64,000 bases of DNA from Umboniibacter marinipuniceus (GTDB taxonomy: Bacteria; Pseudomonadota; Gammaproteobacteria; Pseudomonadales; DSM-25080), in assembly GCF_003688415.1 (NCBI RefSeq), contig NZ_REFJ01000002.1, forward strand, positions 455,485 to 519,484, read 5' to 3'. Every line of letters starts with the position of its first letter. Position 1 is the stretch's first letter. The notes beneath the pieces are model-generated. The model did no database searches and was not told where the DNA came from. It saw only the letters and a program-made list of their open reading frames with translations. A program made the position numbers and the translations under genes. Below, in pieces: positions 37,210 to 46,656 of the stretch.

Positions 37210-38475
37210 TTGAACGAGCTATCGGACAGCTTTCTGCTGGCGACCCTTGCAATTCTCATTCTCACTTCGGCCTTCTTTTCGGGTTCTGAAACGGGAATGA
37301 TGGCACTTAATCCCTATAAGCTTAAGCATCGTGTAAACAGTGGCCACAAAGGCGCTAAACGAGCTAGTAGGCTACTAGAAAAGCCTGAAAAGCTAATCGG
37401 CATCATACTGATTGGCAACAATCTTGTTAATATTGGGGCGTCCGCAATAGCAACCGTGTTAGCCATGCGTTGGTTTGGCGATGCCGGTGTGCTTATCGCT
37501 ACGGGCGCTCTAACGATTATCATCCTCATTTTTGCGGAAGTAACGCCAAAGACCCTCGCAGCCCATCGCCCAGAACTGATCGCGATCCCCGCCTCCAGTG
37601 TACTGACCCCTTTACTAGTGGTCTTTTCACCGTTTGTATGGCTGGTTAACCACGCCTCAAGAATATTACTTCGGCTATTAGGCTTGAAAACCTCAGGTGG
37701 ACAGCGTCATATTCTTAGCACCGATGAGTTAAAAACCGTTGTGCAGGAAGGTGGTAAACAGATTTCCCCCACCTACAAGGGAATGTTGCTGAATATTCTT
37801 GATCTCGACAAGATGACGGTCGAAGATATTATGGTCCCGCGAAATGAGGTTCAAACGATTGATACCAATGACAGTTTTGCCGAGATTGAACAACAAATTT
37901 CACAGAGTGAATATACTCGCATCCCTATTGTGAACGGCGACATTAATGATGTAGTAGGTATCTTGCACCTCAGAAATGCCTTGAACCTCTTTAAAACTGG
38001 CGACGCGATCAAAAAAGATCAGCTAATCGCCGCCGCTCACGATGCCTATTTCGTACCTGAAAGCACGCCGCTTTCTACCATGCTAGTAAACTTTCAAAAG
38101 CAACAGCGCCGAATTGGCCTAGTGGTTGATGAGTACGGCGATGTGCAGGGGCTCGTTACCCTAGAAGATCTGCTTGAAGAGATTGTCGGCCGCTTTACCA
38201 CCGACACCAACGACGACGATGATATTATCGTGATCGCTGAAAACAACTTCTCTATTGATGCGACAGCACTTGTGCGAGATGTCAACAAAGCGCTGGACTG
38301 GGAGTTGCCTATCGACGGCCCGAAAACTATGAATGGGTTAATTGTAGAGACGCTTGAACAGATTCCCGAAGCTCCGGTTGCCATTCGAATCGGCAACTAC
38401 ATTCTCGAAGCTCAGCTTATCGATAAACAACGAATCAAAACAATTAGTGCCTACCAGTTAATCGACGCAGATTAG
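37210..38475 (+). CDS. CNNM/CorC-family membrane protein with CBS domains
   Basis: A 421-residue protein of the HlyC/CorC (YfjD-like) group, thought to act in Mg/Co efflux or membrane homeostasis. A DUF21 membrane domain (about 1-180, several spans, SGSETGMMALNPYKLKHR) is followed by a CBS pair (about 200-330, EDIMVPRNEVQTID and VDEYGDVQGLVTLEDLLEEIVG) and a C-terminal CorC_HlyC domain. It starts with TTG after GGA, and no better in-frame start is near. It overlaps the convergent DUF1289 gene by 4 bases. Confidence 0.92.
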   Translation: MNELSDSFLLATLAILILTSAFFSGSETGMMALNPYKLKHRVNSGHKGAKRASRLLEKPEKLIGIILIGNNLVNIGASAIATVLAMRWFGDAGVLIATGALTIIILIFAEVTPKTLAAHRPELIAIPASSVLTPLLVVFSPFVWLVNHASRILLRLLGLKTSGGQRHILSTDELKTVVQEGGKQISPTYKGMLLNILDLDKMTVEDIMVPRNEVQTIDTNDSFAEIEQQISQSEYTRIPIVNGDINDVVGILHLRNALNLFKTGDAIKKDQLIAAAHDAYFVPESTPLSTMLVNFQKQQRRIGLVVDEYGDVQGLVTLEDLLEEIVGRFTTDTNDDDDIIVIAENNFSIDATALVRDVNKALDWELPIDGPKTMNGLIVETLEQIPEAPVAIRIGNYILEAQLIDKQRIKTISAYQLIDAD

Positions 38476-38648
38476 AGGCTCATACCCTGAGCCTGAGCTC
38501 GCTCATTCGATTCTTTAATACAGGCTATCTGCTCTTCCTCACTGTAGAGCTGCCACTCAGTGATATCATCTGCTGTGCGAAAACAGCCAATACATACGTC
38601 GTCATTGTCTAGTGCACAAACACCAATGCAGGGTGAAGCAATACTCAT
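38472..38648 (-). CDS. DUF1289 Cys-rich small protein
   Basis: A 58-residue protein found by translating the gap after the CNNM gene. It begins [19 protein letters not shown] and continues [17 protein letters not shown]. The CxGxC...CxGCxRTxDEIxxW layout is the DUF1289 signature, probably a small metal-binding protein. Its ATG overlaps the stop of the carbonic-anhydrase-like gene by 4 bases (ATGA), so translation is coupled. Function unknown. Confidence 0.92.
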   Translation of the reverse strand: MSIASPCIGVCALDNDDVCIGCFRTADDITEWQLYSEEEQIACIKESNERAQAQGMSL

Positions 38649-39169
38649 GAAAGTTCCTTTAGCTGGTCAATATAACGCTCTGCATTCTCCACATAGTGAT
38701 CCGCAGAGGCTTTGAGTAATTCGTAGGTTGATTCGTCTAGCTGACGAACAACTTTCGCTGGTGATCCCATCACGAGCGAGTAATCGGCAATCTCAGTATC
38801 CTCAGTAACCAGTGAATTCGCGCCGATGATACAGGATTTGCCAATCTTCGCGCCATTCAAAATAGTAGAATTGATACCAATCAACGAGTAATCCCCTATC
38901 TCACAACCGTGCAACATCACCTGATGACCAACGGTAACCCCTCGCCCTACGCGCAGCGGGATGCCTGCATCTGTGTGCAGTACTGAGCCATCCTGAATAT
39001 TGCTGTCGTGACCCACTTCAATCAATGCGTTATCGGCACGAATGACGGCAGAAAACCACACCGAGGCGCCTGGGTGCAGCACCACCTCACCAATCAACGC
39101 GGCCGTGGGCGCAATAAAATGTTGATTACCCAGTATCCGAGGAGATTTGTCTCCGAGTTTGAATAACAT
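38645..39169 (-). CDS. Gamma-carbonic-anhydrase-like hexapeptide protein (YrdA/PaaY type)
   Basis: A 174-residue left-handed beta-helix protein. Hexapeptide repeats run from about 15 to 145, and three candidate zinc His occur at SVLHTD and VGHQVMLHG. It has the YrdA-type end ([11 protein letters not shown]) and length. Carbonic anhydrase or thioesterase activity differs between members and cannot be told from sequence alone. It is coupled to nudL (adjacent, no gap) and to the DUF1289 gene. Confidence 0.93.
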   Translation of the reverse strand: MLFKLGDKSPRILGNQHFIAPTAALIGEVVLHPGASVWFSAVIRADNALIEVGHDSNIQDGSVLHTDAGIPLRVGRGVTVGHQVMLHGCEIGDYSLIGINSTILNGAKIGKSCIIGANSLVTEDTEIADYSLVMGSPAKVVRQLDESTYELLKASADHYVENAERYIDQLKELS

Positions 39170-39754
39170 CTAAATCTCCTTAAAGTTGATATCGCTATCG
39201 AAAAGTTGCTTGGCAACGTCGGTAATAATATACGAGGTCATTCCCCAAATTCGATGACCTTGGTAGTGATATTCAGGGACGGCGACGACTCGCTCTCTGT
39301 GCCGACTGCGCGTTGTACCGCTGATGTTGGCACTTACGAAGTGGCTCATTGGTACACTGAAAATCTGATCGATCTCATCAGGATTGGCCGTAAGTGGAGG
39401 AAGGCTATCGATCACGCCCAATATAGATGTGACGTGAACGCCCCACTTTGACACCAATGACGATAACGGTCGCACCACTTCAACATGAGTTGGAGGTAGT
39501 GCAATTTCCTCCCAACTTTCACGTAACGCTGCCTCCTCTGCACTCTCACCCGCTTCGATGATGCCACCAGGAAAGGCAACTTCCCCACTATGGTGAGTCA
39601 GGTGTTGAGAACGTGTGGTTAGCACCACATTCCAATCCTTCTGTTGTTGATGCAGGGCAAAAAGTACCGAGGCGGACCTACTGTAGGGCAGCGCGAAGAA
39701 TGGCGCCGTCTGATACGCCGCTGCTCGTCGCTTTAGTGTTTGATAATCCAACAA
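39170..39754 (-). CDS. nudL: CoA pyrophosphatase, Nudix family (NudL-like)
   Basis: Hydrolyses CoA and derivatives to 4'-phosphopantetheine and 3',5'-ADP. 194 residues. The Nudix box reads GGIIEAGESAEEAALRESWEEIAL, with the usual glycine replaced by Ala as in other NudL proteins. The CoA-specific motif preceding it is present as HLTHHSGEVAFPGG. First gene of a three-gene minus-strand set with the carbonic-anhydrase-like and DUF1289 proteins. Confidence 0.9.
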   Translation of the reverse strand: MLDYQTLKRRAAAYQTAPFFALPYSRSASVLFALHQQQKDWNVVLTTRSQHLTHHSGEVAFPGGIIEAGESAEEAALRESWEEIALPPTHVEVVRPLSSLVSKWGVHVTSILGVIDSLPPLTANPDEIDQIFSVPMSHFVSANISGTTRSRHRERVVAVPEYHYQGHRIWGMTSYIITDVAKQLFDSDINFKEI

Positions 39755-39835
39755 AACGCCAAATTCCTTAGTATATTCACAGGTACCCTAGTACCGTCGC
39801 CCTGATTATACTACGGTAAATTCCGAGGTGCCCCT

Positions 39836-40378
39836 ATGAAATTTTGCAACCTGTGTGGCAGTGACCTAGCCCAACGCGTTCCCGCTGGTGACAACCGGCC
39901 CAGACATCAGTGCACTGAGTGTAATGAGATTCACTATCAAAACCCTAAGATGGTCGTGGGCACCCTTGTCAGTGACGATCAAGGTCGCGTTTTACTCTGT
40001 CGACGCGCTATCGAACCTCGTCATGGCTACTGGACGCTTCCTGCCGGATACATGGAAAACGGCGAAACAACGCTACAAGGTGCCTTGAGGGAAACTTGGG
40101 AAGAAGCGGAAGCGAACGTAAGCACTCCAGCTCTGTATCAGATTTTTAACGTCCCGCGAATAAATCAGGTCTACTTTATCTATCGCGCTACCCTTGACGG
40201 CGCCTTCGGTTGCGGTGAAGAATCCCTTGAATGCCAACTTTTTCATCAGCACGAGATCCCTTGGGATGAGTTAGCTTTTAGCACGGTCTATCACTGCTTG
40301 AAACGTTGGTTCCAGCATCCTAACGATCACCAGGTTCAGGAGCGAACTATCGACTATCCAGCACGAGCTTCAAGCTGA
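39836..40378 (+). CDS. Nudix hydrolase with N-terminal zinc ribbon
   Basis: A 180-residue Nudix protein. A zinc ribbon CNLC...CTEC lies at about 4-30, then YQNPKMVVGTLV and the box GYMENGETTLQGALRETWEEA at about 78-98. The zinc-ribbon layout is shared with NudC (NADH pyrophosphatase), but the protein is shorter, so the substrate may be ADP-ribose or a related dinucleotide (inference). ATG 39836 has AGGTG upstream. Divergent from nudL and directly joined to ychJ. Confidence 0.88.
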   Translation: MKFCNLCGSDLAQRVPAGDNRPRHQCTECNEIHYQNPKMVVGTLVSDDQGRVLLCRRAIEPRHGYWTLPAGYMENGETTLQGALRETWEEAEANVSTPALYQIFNVPRINQVYFIYRATLDGAFGCGEESLECQLFHQHEIPWDELAFSTVYHCLKRWFQHPNDHQVQERTIDYPARASS

Positions 40379-40797
40379 TGATTTGCCCCTGCGATACCGG
40401 TAGACGCTATGAAAAGTGCTGCAAGCTCCTTCACGAAGGAATGTTCGCTACCAATCCTCTCGCATTGATGCGTTCACGTTATAGCGCCTTTGCGCTGGGC
40501 TTAGTGAGTTATCTCAACGCTACCCAAACACTAGACGTTATTGACGAGCTCGACGATTCACGTTGGACGCGCCTATTGATCCATGACGCAGGAGCAGACT
40601 GGGTTCGCTTTTCGGCAAGGTGGGAGGCCAATGGCCACGTTGGCACGCTTTCGGAACACTCGCACTTCGAACAGAGAGAGGGTCAGTGGCTCTACACACA
40701 AGGGGAGTCGCTAGATATGGGAGCTTTAACCTTGCCCAGTCGAAACGCTAATTGTTGGTGCGCATCAGGAAAGAAATTCAAACGCTGCCACGGTTAG
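40378..40797 (+). CDS. ychJ: YchJ-family protein with two SEC-C motifs
   Basis: A 139-residue UPF0225-type protein. It begins MICPCDTGRRYEKCCKLLHEG and ends NCWCASGKKFKRCHG, two SEC-C zinc motifs flanking a cystatin/NTF2-like middle domain (PLALMRSRYSAFALG). The C-terminal motif closely resembles the SecA tail in this window. Function unknown, probably zinc-binding. It starts on the last base of the Nudix stop and overlaps the convergent yciH by 4 bases. Confidence 0.9.
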   Translation: MICPCDTGRRYEKCCKLLHEGMFATNPLALMRSRYSAFALGLVSYLNATQTLDVIDELDDSRWTRLLIHDAGADWVRFSARWEANGHVGTLSEHSHFEQREGQWLYTQGESLDMGALTLPSRNANCWCASGKKFKRCHG

Positions 40798-41135
40798 CCG
40801 CCCGCTAGCTTTACCTGGTACCCTTTGGCCTCTAGCAGCTGTTTTAGTCGTTGGCGATGGTCGCCTTGTATTTCAACTACGCCATCCTTGATAGCACCAC
40901 CGGTGGCACATTTCGCCTTCAGTTCCTTAGCGAGCTTCTTCAACTCAGCACCGGCAATACCCAAGCCCTCAATTTGGCTAACGCCTGCGCCTTTACGCTT
41001 ACGATCCAAGCGAAGCCTCACTACACCGTCGGTGAGTGAGACCTTCTCAGGCTCTCGACATTGGCACTTTCTCTCAGGCTGCTGACAGTTGGGGCAAATT
41101 CGCCCAGCATCGGTACTATAAACAACGCGCGACAT
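40794..41135 (-). CDS. yciH: SUI1/eIF1-family translation factor YciH
   Basis: A 113-residue bacterial relative of eIF1. A Cys cluster CPNCQQPERKCQC near 14-26 precedes the SUI1 domain (about 45-113) with RLRLDRKRKGAGVSQIEGL and CATGGAIKDGVVEIQGDH. YciH is linked to start-codon discrimination and stress response. It overlaps mutT by 20 bases, so the two are co-transcribed. Confidence 0.94.
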   Translation of the reverse strand: MSRVVYSTDAGRICPNCQQPERKCQCREPEKVSLTDGVVRLRLDRKRKGAGVSQIEGLGIAGAELKKLAKELKAKCATGGAIKDGVVEIQGDHRQRLKQLLEAKGYQVKLAGG

Positions 41136-41547
41136 GGTATTCTCCTAGGCCAAGAAAGTGGTTTAGCCGCTCAATCATTTCCCGGTTGGCCGCGGGAAAT
41201 GTCAGCGAATCAAGTTGCGTCACTTCCACCCAGTCGATGAGCTGTCCCTCGCGGGCTATCGCACACTGTGTGCTCACCTTGAACGCAAAAAGACTAAAGC
41301 GTATCGATAGCTCGGGATACTGGTAGTTAAGCTCTCCCACGAACTCAGCTTGAGCTTCCTCGAGCGCAAGCCCTACCTCTTCTGCCAGCTCACGAACGAC
41401 CGCTTGAAGCGCCGTTTCTCCGGTTTCGACCTTGCCTCCGGGGAACTCCCACTTTCCTCCCTGGTGCTTATCGATGCTACGTTGAGCAATCAGAATTTTG
41501 CTACCGCAAAGTACCAGACCAATAGCAATATGCAGCGGCATAACCAT
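41116..41547 (-). CDS. mutT: 8-oxo-dGTP diphosphatase MutT
   Basis: Nudix enzyme that removes 8-oxo-dGTP from the nucleotide pool. 143 residues. The box GGKVETGETALQAVVRELAEEVGL lies at about 38-61 after KHQGGKWEFPGG, a MutT hallmark. It starts at ATG 41547, overlapping the argJ stop by one base, with a second ATG 6 bases later. secA-argJ-mutT order is conserved in pseudomonads (recalled). Whether this is the main MutT of the genome cannot be told here. Confidence 0.9.
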   Translation of the reverse strand: MVMPLHIAIGLVLCGSKILIAQRSIDKHQGGKWEFPGGKVETGETALQAVVRELAEEVGLALEEAQAEFVGELNYQYPELSIRFSLFAFKVSTQCAIAREGQLIDWVEVTQLDSLTFPAANREMIERLNHFLGLGEYHVARCL

Positions 41548-42761
41548 TAACTCCGATAGTCTGCGTTAATAGAAACGTAATCATGCGAAAAATCACAAGT
41601 GTAAACTGTATCCGAGTTGTCTCCGCGACCCAAAGAAATTGAGATGGTTATCTCACTGAGGTCCATCACCGCTTGCCCAGCTTCCTCAGTATAATCGGGA
41701 GACACTGCGCCGTTGCGAACAATTTCCAGCTCATTCAGATAGATTGACACCTGCTCGGTGTCTAGATCGGAGATTCCCGCGCGCCCTACCGCCGCTAAAA
41801 TTCGACCCCAGTTTGGATCACTGGCATAGAGAGCTGTTTTCACCAATGGTGATTCGGCAACGGCATATGCAACTAGCCTAGCCTCATCAGATGTCTGGGT
41901 GCTGGTAACTTCAACTGTGACGAACTTGGTTGCGCCCTCGGCGTCACGAACAATCGCCTGCGCTAAGAAAAGAAAGACCTCCCCTAACTGCTGCTTGAAT
42001 TCGTGCCATCCCGGTTGCCCTGGCGCAAGCTCCACGCCGCTTGCCCCAGTAGCGATCAACATTGCCGCATCGTTGGTGGAGGTATCACCGTCTACAGTAA
42101 TTCGATTGAAGCTAGGCTCGATCAGCGAACTTGCTAGTTCATCTAAATGAGTTTGGGCTATTCGCGCATCAGTGGCCACAAAGCCAAGCATGGTTGCCAT
42201 ATTCGGCTTAATCATACCGGCGCCTTTGGAAATCCCAGCGATCGTAATCTCACCACCCGCTATAGCCAGTGTTCGCCCCGCGTACTTGGGAACGGTATCT
42301 GTGGTCATAATACCGGTGGCCGCCTGTAGCCACGAAGCACCGAAGGATTCTGTAGTGATTTGCTGAACGCCCGCCGCGAAGCGCTCCATTGGCATCGTTT
42401 CACCAATGACTCCGGTAGAGTACGGTAATACCTGATCTGCTGAATAGCCGAGCTGTGCAGCAACAAGCTCGCAGCTTAATTGTGCGTCACCCATGCCCTG
42501 ACTACCTGTGCCCGCGTTGGCGTTACCGGTATTTATAACCAAAGCGCGAATATTTCCAGTGCTCAGGTTGGCTTTCGCGACATGAACCGGCGCAGCGCAA
42601 AATCGGTTCTTAGTGAAAAGCCCCGATACCGTGGTACCGGCCTCGAGCCTAAAGAGCACCAAATCCTTGCGATCGGGGTAGCGAATACCAGCTTCGATCA
42701 CTGCAATCTCTAGCCCATCTACCGCTAGCTCTGGTCCGTCTTGGGTGTTTCCTACTGGCAT
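41547..42761 (-). CDS. argJ: Bifunctional ornithine acetyltransferase / N-acetylglutamate synthase
   Basis: Recycles the acetyl group in arginine synthesis. 404 residues, made as a precursor that cuts itself between A189 and T190 (KPNMATML); T190 becomes the nucleophile. Other signatures are GIMTTDTVPK, KGAGMIKP and the late ASDPNWGRILAAVGRAG. ATG 42761 follows GGAG at 8 bases. The ribosome-binding site lies directly after the T-run of the secA terminator, so upstream transcripts must read through it. Confidence 0.95.
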   Translation of the reverse strand: MPVGNTQDGPELAVDGLEIAVIEAGIRYPDRKDLVLFRLEAGTTVSGLFTKNRFCAAPVHVAKANLSTGNIRALVINTGNANAGTGSQGMGDAQLSCELVAAQLGYSADQVLPYSTGVIGETMPMERFAAGVQQITTESFGASWLQAATGIMTTDTVPKYAGRTLAIAGGEITIAGISKGAGMIKPNMATMLGFVATDARIAQTHLDELASSLIEPSFNRITVDGDTSTNDAAMLIATGASGVELAPGQPGWHEFKQQLGEVFLFLAQAIVRDAEGATKFVTVEVTSTQTSDEARLVAYAVAESPLVKTALYASDPNWGRILAAVGRAGISDLDTEQVSIYLNELEIVRNGAVSPDYTEEAGQAVMDLSEITISISLGRGDNSDTVYTCDFSHDYVSINADYRS

Positions 42762-42774
42762 AACGCTACTCCAT

Positions 42775-42799
42775 AAAAAAGGCTGCCCTTGGCAGCCTT
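42775..42799 (-). terminator. Intrinsic terminator after secA, abutting the argJ RBS
   Basis: A 9-bp stem (AAGGCTGCC / GGCAGCCTT) with a 3-base loop begins 3 bases after the secA stop, followed by a six-T run and then ATGGAG. No room remains for a separate argJ promoter downstream of it. Confidence 0.85.
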
Positions 42800-42802
42800 A
42801 AC

Positions 42803-45487
42803 TTATTTATTCAACTGACCGTGACACTGTTTAAACTTCTTACCCGAACCACATGGGCATGGATCATTTCGACCCACGCGTGGTCCCCTAGGGGCTGCGG
42901 GCTTCTGGTTCAGCGCGGCGTTAGCTCGCTCTTTTTCCGCAGCTTCCGCACGTTGACGCTCCAACATTTCCGCTTCGTCCGGACGCTTAACTTGCATGAC
43001 CGATAGGAAGCGAATCATTTCAGTCTTGATATTACTCAGCATCTCCGAGAACAATTCAAAACTTTCGCGTTTGTATTCCTGTTTTGGATTCTTCTGCGCA
43101 TAAGCACGGAGATTAACACCCTGACGAAGATGGTCCATATTCGAAAGATGATCTTTCCAGTGTGTATCCACCACCTGAAGCATAACCTGCTTTTCGATGA
43201 GACGCATGGTCACACCTACCTCGGCTGACTTCTGTTCGTAGGACTCAACCGCCGCCGTCAATACACGCTCAGCAATGCGCTCTTCGTCGATGTCCTTCTC
43301 CGCGTCAATCCACTCTGAAATCGGTAGTTTGACGGCAAATTCAGCCTCAAGTACACGCTCTAAGCCTTCTACATCCCAATTTTCTTCAAGCGACATAGCG
43401 GGAATATAATCGGCAACGGTATCCGCTAACACGTCCTCGCGAATGCGGAGAATCATTTCCGAAAGATCTGTTGATTCGAGGATTTCATTTCGAACTTGAT
43501 AAACCTCTTGGCGCTGCTCGTTAGCAATGTCATCGTATTCAAGTAATGACTTACGAATATCAAAGTTACGACCTTCAACCTTTCGTTGCGCTTTCTCAAT
43601 AGCGTTAGTCACCATACGGTGTTCAATCGCCTCACCCTTCTCCATACCCAAAGCTTGCATCATATTTTTGACTCGGTCAGAGGCAAAAATTCGCATTAGG
43701 TCGTCATCAAGGGATAAGTAGAACCGCGAAACACCTGGATCGCCCTGACGACCAGCACGACCACGTAACTGGTTATCAATACGACGTGATTCATGTCTGA
43801 CCGTACCGATGATATGAAGACCACCGGCGGCAATGACCGCATCGTGACGCTGTTGCCAGGCTTCACGCAGCTTAATCACCTCTTGCTCTGATGGCTCAGC
43901 TAACTTAGAGAGTTCAACTTCGTAGTTGCCACCAAGCACAATATCAGTACCTCGACCCGCCATGTTGGTAGCGACCGTGACCGAGCCAGGGCGACCGGCT
44001 TGAGCAATGATATCAGCCTCACGATCGTGTTGCTTAGCGTTAAGGACTTCGTGCTTGATACCCGCTTTCTTCAAAGATTTAGAAACAAGCTCTGAGTCCT
44101 CAATGGAACCGGTACCGACAAGAATGGGAGCGTCCGTCTTTAATAGCTCCTTGATATCAGTGACAATCGCCGCATACTTATCTTCAATTGAAAGATAGAT
44201 AAGATCGTTCAAGTCTTTGCGCTGAACCGGTGTATGGGTGGGAACAACCACCACATCTAAGCCGTAAATAGAGCGGAACTCGAAAGCTTCGGTATCAGCG
44301 GTCCCAGTCATACCCGATAGCTTCGGATAGAGGCGGAAATAGTTCTGATAAGTTGTAGAAGCTAGTGTTTGGGATTCCTGCTGAATCTTCACTCCCTCTT
44401 TTGCTTCAATAGCTTGATGGAGGCCCTCACTTAAACGGCGGCCTTCCATGGTGCGACCTGTGTGCTCATCAATCAACACAACTTGGCCTTCAGCTAGAAT
44501 GTACTGCTGCTCACGATGGAACAAATGATGCGCCTTTAGACCTGCCAAGATAAAGTGTAAAAGCTGCAAGTTAGTGGGTGAGTAAAGCGAGTCTTCTGGC
44601 TTCAGCAGGCCTGCTCGAATCAGCATTTGCTCAACTTTCTCGTGACCATCTTCTGTCAGCTCAACTTGGCGATGCTTTTCATCGATGACGAAATCACCCT
44701 GCTCACTTTCATCCAACACTTCATCACCTTCAACGGCACGTTGAGGCTTAAGTGCTGGAACCATCTTGTTAACCAACTGATACATTTTCGACGAATCTTG
44801 AGCCGCGCCAGAAATAATCAACGGCGTACGGGCTTCGTCAATCAGAATGGAGTCAACTTCATCGACGATGGCAAAGTTGAGCTGGCGTTGTACACGTTGT
44901 TCGCTGGAGTGAGCCATGTTGTCGCGGAGGTAGTCAAAACCGAACTCGGTATTGGTACCATAGGTAATATCGGCTTTATAGGCGTTGCATTTTTCTTCGT
45001 GCGAAAGTCCTGGAACGTTCACACCAACAGTTAGCCCCAAGGCCTCGTAGACTGGGCGCATCCACTCGGCATCACGCGCCGCTAGATATTCGTTAACGGT
45101 AATTACGTGTGCCCCGCGCTGCGCGATGGCATTCAGGTACGTTGGCAAGGTCGCCACAAGCGTTTTACCTTCACCGGTACGCATTTCCGCAATATTCGCA
45201 TTGTGAAGTGCAATACCACCCAACATCTGCACATCATAGTGGCGCAAGCCGAGTGCTCTATCTGCGGCTTCTCGAACTGCAGCAAACGCTTCAGGGAGAA
45301 TATCCTCAAGCGATTCACCCGCCTGAATTCGATCGCGAAATATCGAGGTCAAATCTTTAAGCGCGTCGTCGCTTAACTCTCGGTACGCTTCTTCATAGGA
45401 ATTGATTTGCGTAACGGTCTTACGCATCTTCTTAATTTGACGATCGTTCTTAGTACCAACGATCTTAGTAACGATTTTAGTAAACAT
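42803..45487 (-). CDS. secA: Preprotein translocase ATPase SecA
   Basis: Motor that drives proteins through SecYEG. 894 residues. Walker [10 protein letters not shown] near 102-110, Walker B region [20 protein letters not shown], the preprotein cross-linking and helical scaffold regions, [21 protein letters not shown] (motif VI) and the C-terminal zinc tail [14 protein letters not shown] that binds SecB. Transcribed from the M23/lpxC side, with a 64-base gap upstream. No secM-like gene is seen before it. Confidence 0.97.
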   Translation of the reverse strand: MFTKIVTKIVGTKNDRQIKKMRKTVTQINSYEEAYRELSDDALKDLTSIFRDRIQAGESLEDILPEAFAAVREAADRALGLRHYDVQMLGGIALHNANIAEMRTGEGKTLVATLPTYLNAIAQRGAHVITVNEYLAARDAEWMRPVYEALGLTVGVNVPGLSHEEKCNAYKADITYGTNTEFGFDYLRDNMAHSSEQRVQRQLNFAIVDEVDSILIDEARTPLIISGAAQDSSKMYQLVNKMVPALKPQRAVEGDEVLDESEQGDFVIDEKHRQVELTEDGHEKVEQMLIRAGLLKPEDSLYSPTNLQLLHFILAGLKAHHLFHREQQYILAEGQVVLIDEHTGRTMEGRRLSEGLHQAIEAKEGVKIQQESQTLASTTYQNYFRLYPKLSGMTGTADTEAFEFRSIYGLDVVVVPTHTPVQRKDLNDLIYLSIEDKYAAIVTDIKELLKTDAPILVGTGSIEDSELVSKSLKKAGIKHEVLNAKQHDREADIIAQAGRPGSVTVATNMAGRGTDIVLGGNYEVELSKLAEPSEQEVIKLREAWQQRHDAVIAAGGLHIIGTVRHESRRIDNQLRGRAGRQGDPGVSRFYLSLDDDLMRIFASDRVKNMMQALGMEKGEAIEHRMVTNAIEKAQRKVEGRNFDIRKSLLEYDDIANEQRQEVYQVRNEILESTDLSEMILRIREDVLADTVADYIPAMSLEENWDVEGLERVLEAEFAVKLPISEWIDAEKDIDEERIAERVLTAAVESYEQKSAEVGVTMRLIEKQVMLQVVDTHWKDHLSNMDHLRQGVNLRAYAQKNPKQEYKRESFELFSEMLSNIKTEMIRFLSVMQVKRPDEAEMLERQRAEAAEKERANAALNQKPAAPRGPRVGRNDPCPCGSGKKFKQCHGQLNK

Positions 45488-45551
45488 GAGCCACTGACCC
45501 TGAAAGAGTTATATAAAAAGTAGTTTTTTTGACGAAAGCGGTGACTAGGCG

Positions 45552-46496
45552 TCAGCGGTGTGTGCGATTTACGTAAGAGGCAGGATCCACGGCGCGACCG
45601 TGCTTATAAACTTCAAAGTGAACATGAGGGCCCGTTGAGCGGCCAGTGGAACCCATGGAGGAGATAACATCGCCTCGACGAACCACATCGCCCGCCTGAA
45701 CCTTAAGCTCTTTGTTGTGACCATAGCGGGTCACTAGGCCGTTACCGTGGTTAATCTCAATTAGATTACCATAGCCATAGCGAGAACCTGACCAAGTAAC
45801 CACTCCGGCCGCAACGCTAATTACGTCGGCGCCTTCACTACCGGCAAAGTCAACACCATTATGCCACGCGCGGCGGCCAGTAAACGGATCCGTGCGATAA
45901 CCAAAGCGTGAAGATAACCAACCCGATTTAATTGGGCGGCCAGCCAAACGCGTTTCACGCTGTTGATTTTCATTAAGAAGAAGAGACTCCAGGACATTGA
46001 GCTGGTCGCTTCGCTGGCTAAGTAGTGCCGAAAAATTCGCCACTTCATCCTCAACGATGAAATCGACGTTAGGTGCATATTCGTGATCGTTATTTGGCGA
46101 AGACAACGGTCCACCAAGAGCTGGTGCCTGACTGAAATCGAATTCGTCGCCAGCAATACCCGCAATATCCGTTAAACGCTCGCCCAATGCATCAATACGA
46201 AGCAACTGAGACTGCATAGCGGCGAGCTGCACTTCAACCGCATGCTGGTTTAGGCTCTCCTGTTCCGTCAGGTCGTCCATATGACGACGCTGCTCGGCTA
46301 CTTTTGCCTGCCATGCCTCAATAGTCTCAGCGTTTAATAGCTCACTCTGTTCACCTTCGCTGAGGTATTGCCCCACTACGAAGCCAGCTCCCGCTGGAAC
46401 ACCTAAGAAACAAGCAGACAGCACAAAACTCGACCACATTCCGATAGAAAGGTGACGAGAGCGATTATGTTTGCTGCTTACTACAATTAACTTCAT
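45552..46496 (-). CDS. M23-family peptidoglycan metallopeptidase
   Basis: Probable envelope DD-endopeptidase or EnvC/NlpD-like activator. About 314 residues from ATG 46496 (MKLIVVSSKHNRSRH). One membrane span (about 20-42), a coiled-coil stretch (about 60-110), then a LytM/M23 domain with HNGVDFAG and HVHFEV, the zinc-binding His pairs, so likely active. A GTG at 46574 gives a longer version; neither start has a good ribosome-binding site. It lies between lpxC and secA, as in many gammaproteobacteria. Confidence 0.88.
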   Translation of the reverse strand: MKLIVVSSKHNRSRHLSIGMWSSFVLSACFLGVPAGAGFVVGQYLSEGEQSELLNAETIEAWQAKVAEQRRHMDDLTEQESLNQHAVEVQLAAMQSQLLRIDALGERLTDIAGIAGDEFDFSQAPALGGPLSSPNNDHEYAPNVDFIVEDEVANFSALLSQRSDQLNVLESLLLNENQQRETRLAGRPIKSGWLSSRFGYRTDPFTGRRAWHNGVDFAGSEGADVISVAAGVVTWSGSRYGYGNLIEINHGNGLVTRYGHNKELKVQAGDVVRRGDVISSMGSTGRSTGPHVHFEVYKHGRAVDPASYVNRTHR

Positions 46497-46602
46497 GGTG
46501 TTATGTTCAACAACTTGACTATTACCAATGCGTAGACTACCCAAAGCTTGATGTAAAGAGAAGTACTTATTCACTCAAACTTTCAATTCTTCCGTTTTAG
46601 CT

Positions 46603-46629
46603 AAAAAAAAGGCCGCTATCGCGACCTTT
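46603..46629 (-). terminator. Intrinsic terminator after lpxC
   Basis: AAAGGTCGC / GCGGCCTTT stem (9 pairs, one G-T) with a GATA loop and an eight-T run on the minus strand. It ends the dcw/lpxC transcript. Confidence 0.85.
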
Positions 46630-46656
46630 CCGAAAGTTACTTCTATCCCTGCACTA

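Noticed and set aside
39170..39754. Ala instead of Gly near the end of the NudL Nudix box
   Set aside because: The same change is known in E. coli NudL, so it is a family trait rather than damage.
40741..40797. SEC-C motif of YchJ as a displaced piece of secA
   Set aside because: Two SEC-C motifs are normal for YchJ proteins, and the rest of the gene matches that family.
45488..45551. secM-like arrest peptide gene before secA
   Set aside because: The 64-base gap is too short and the upstream gene is clearly an M23 peptidase.
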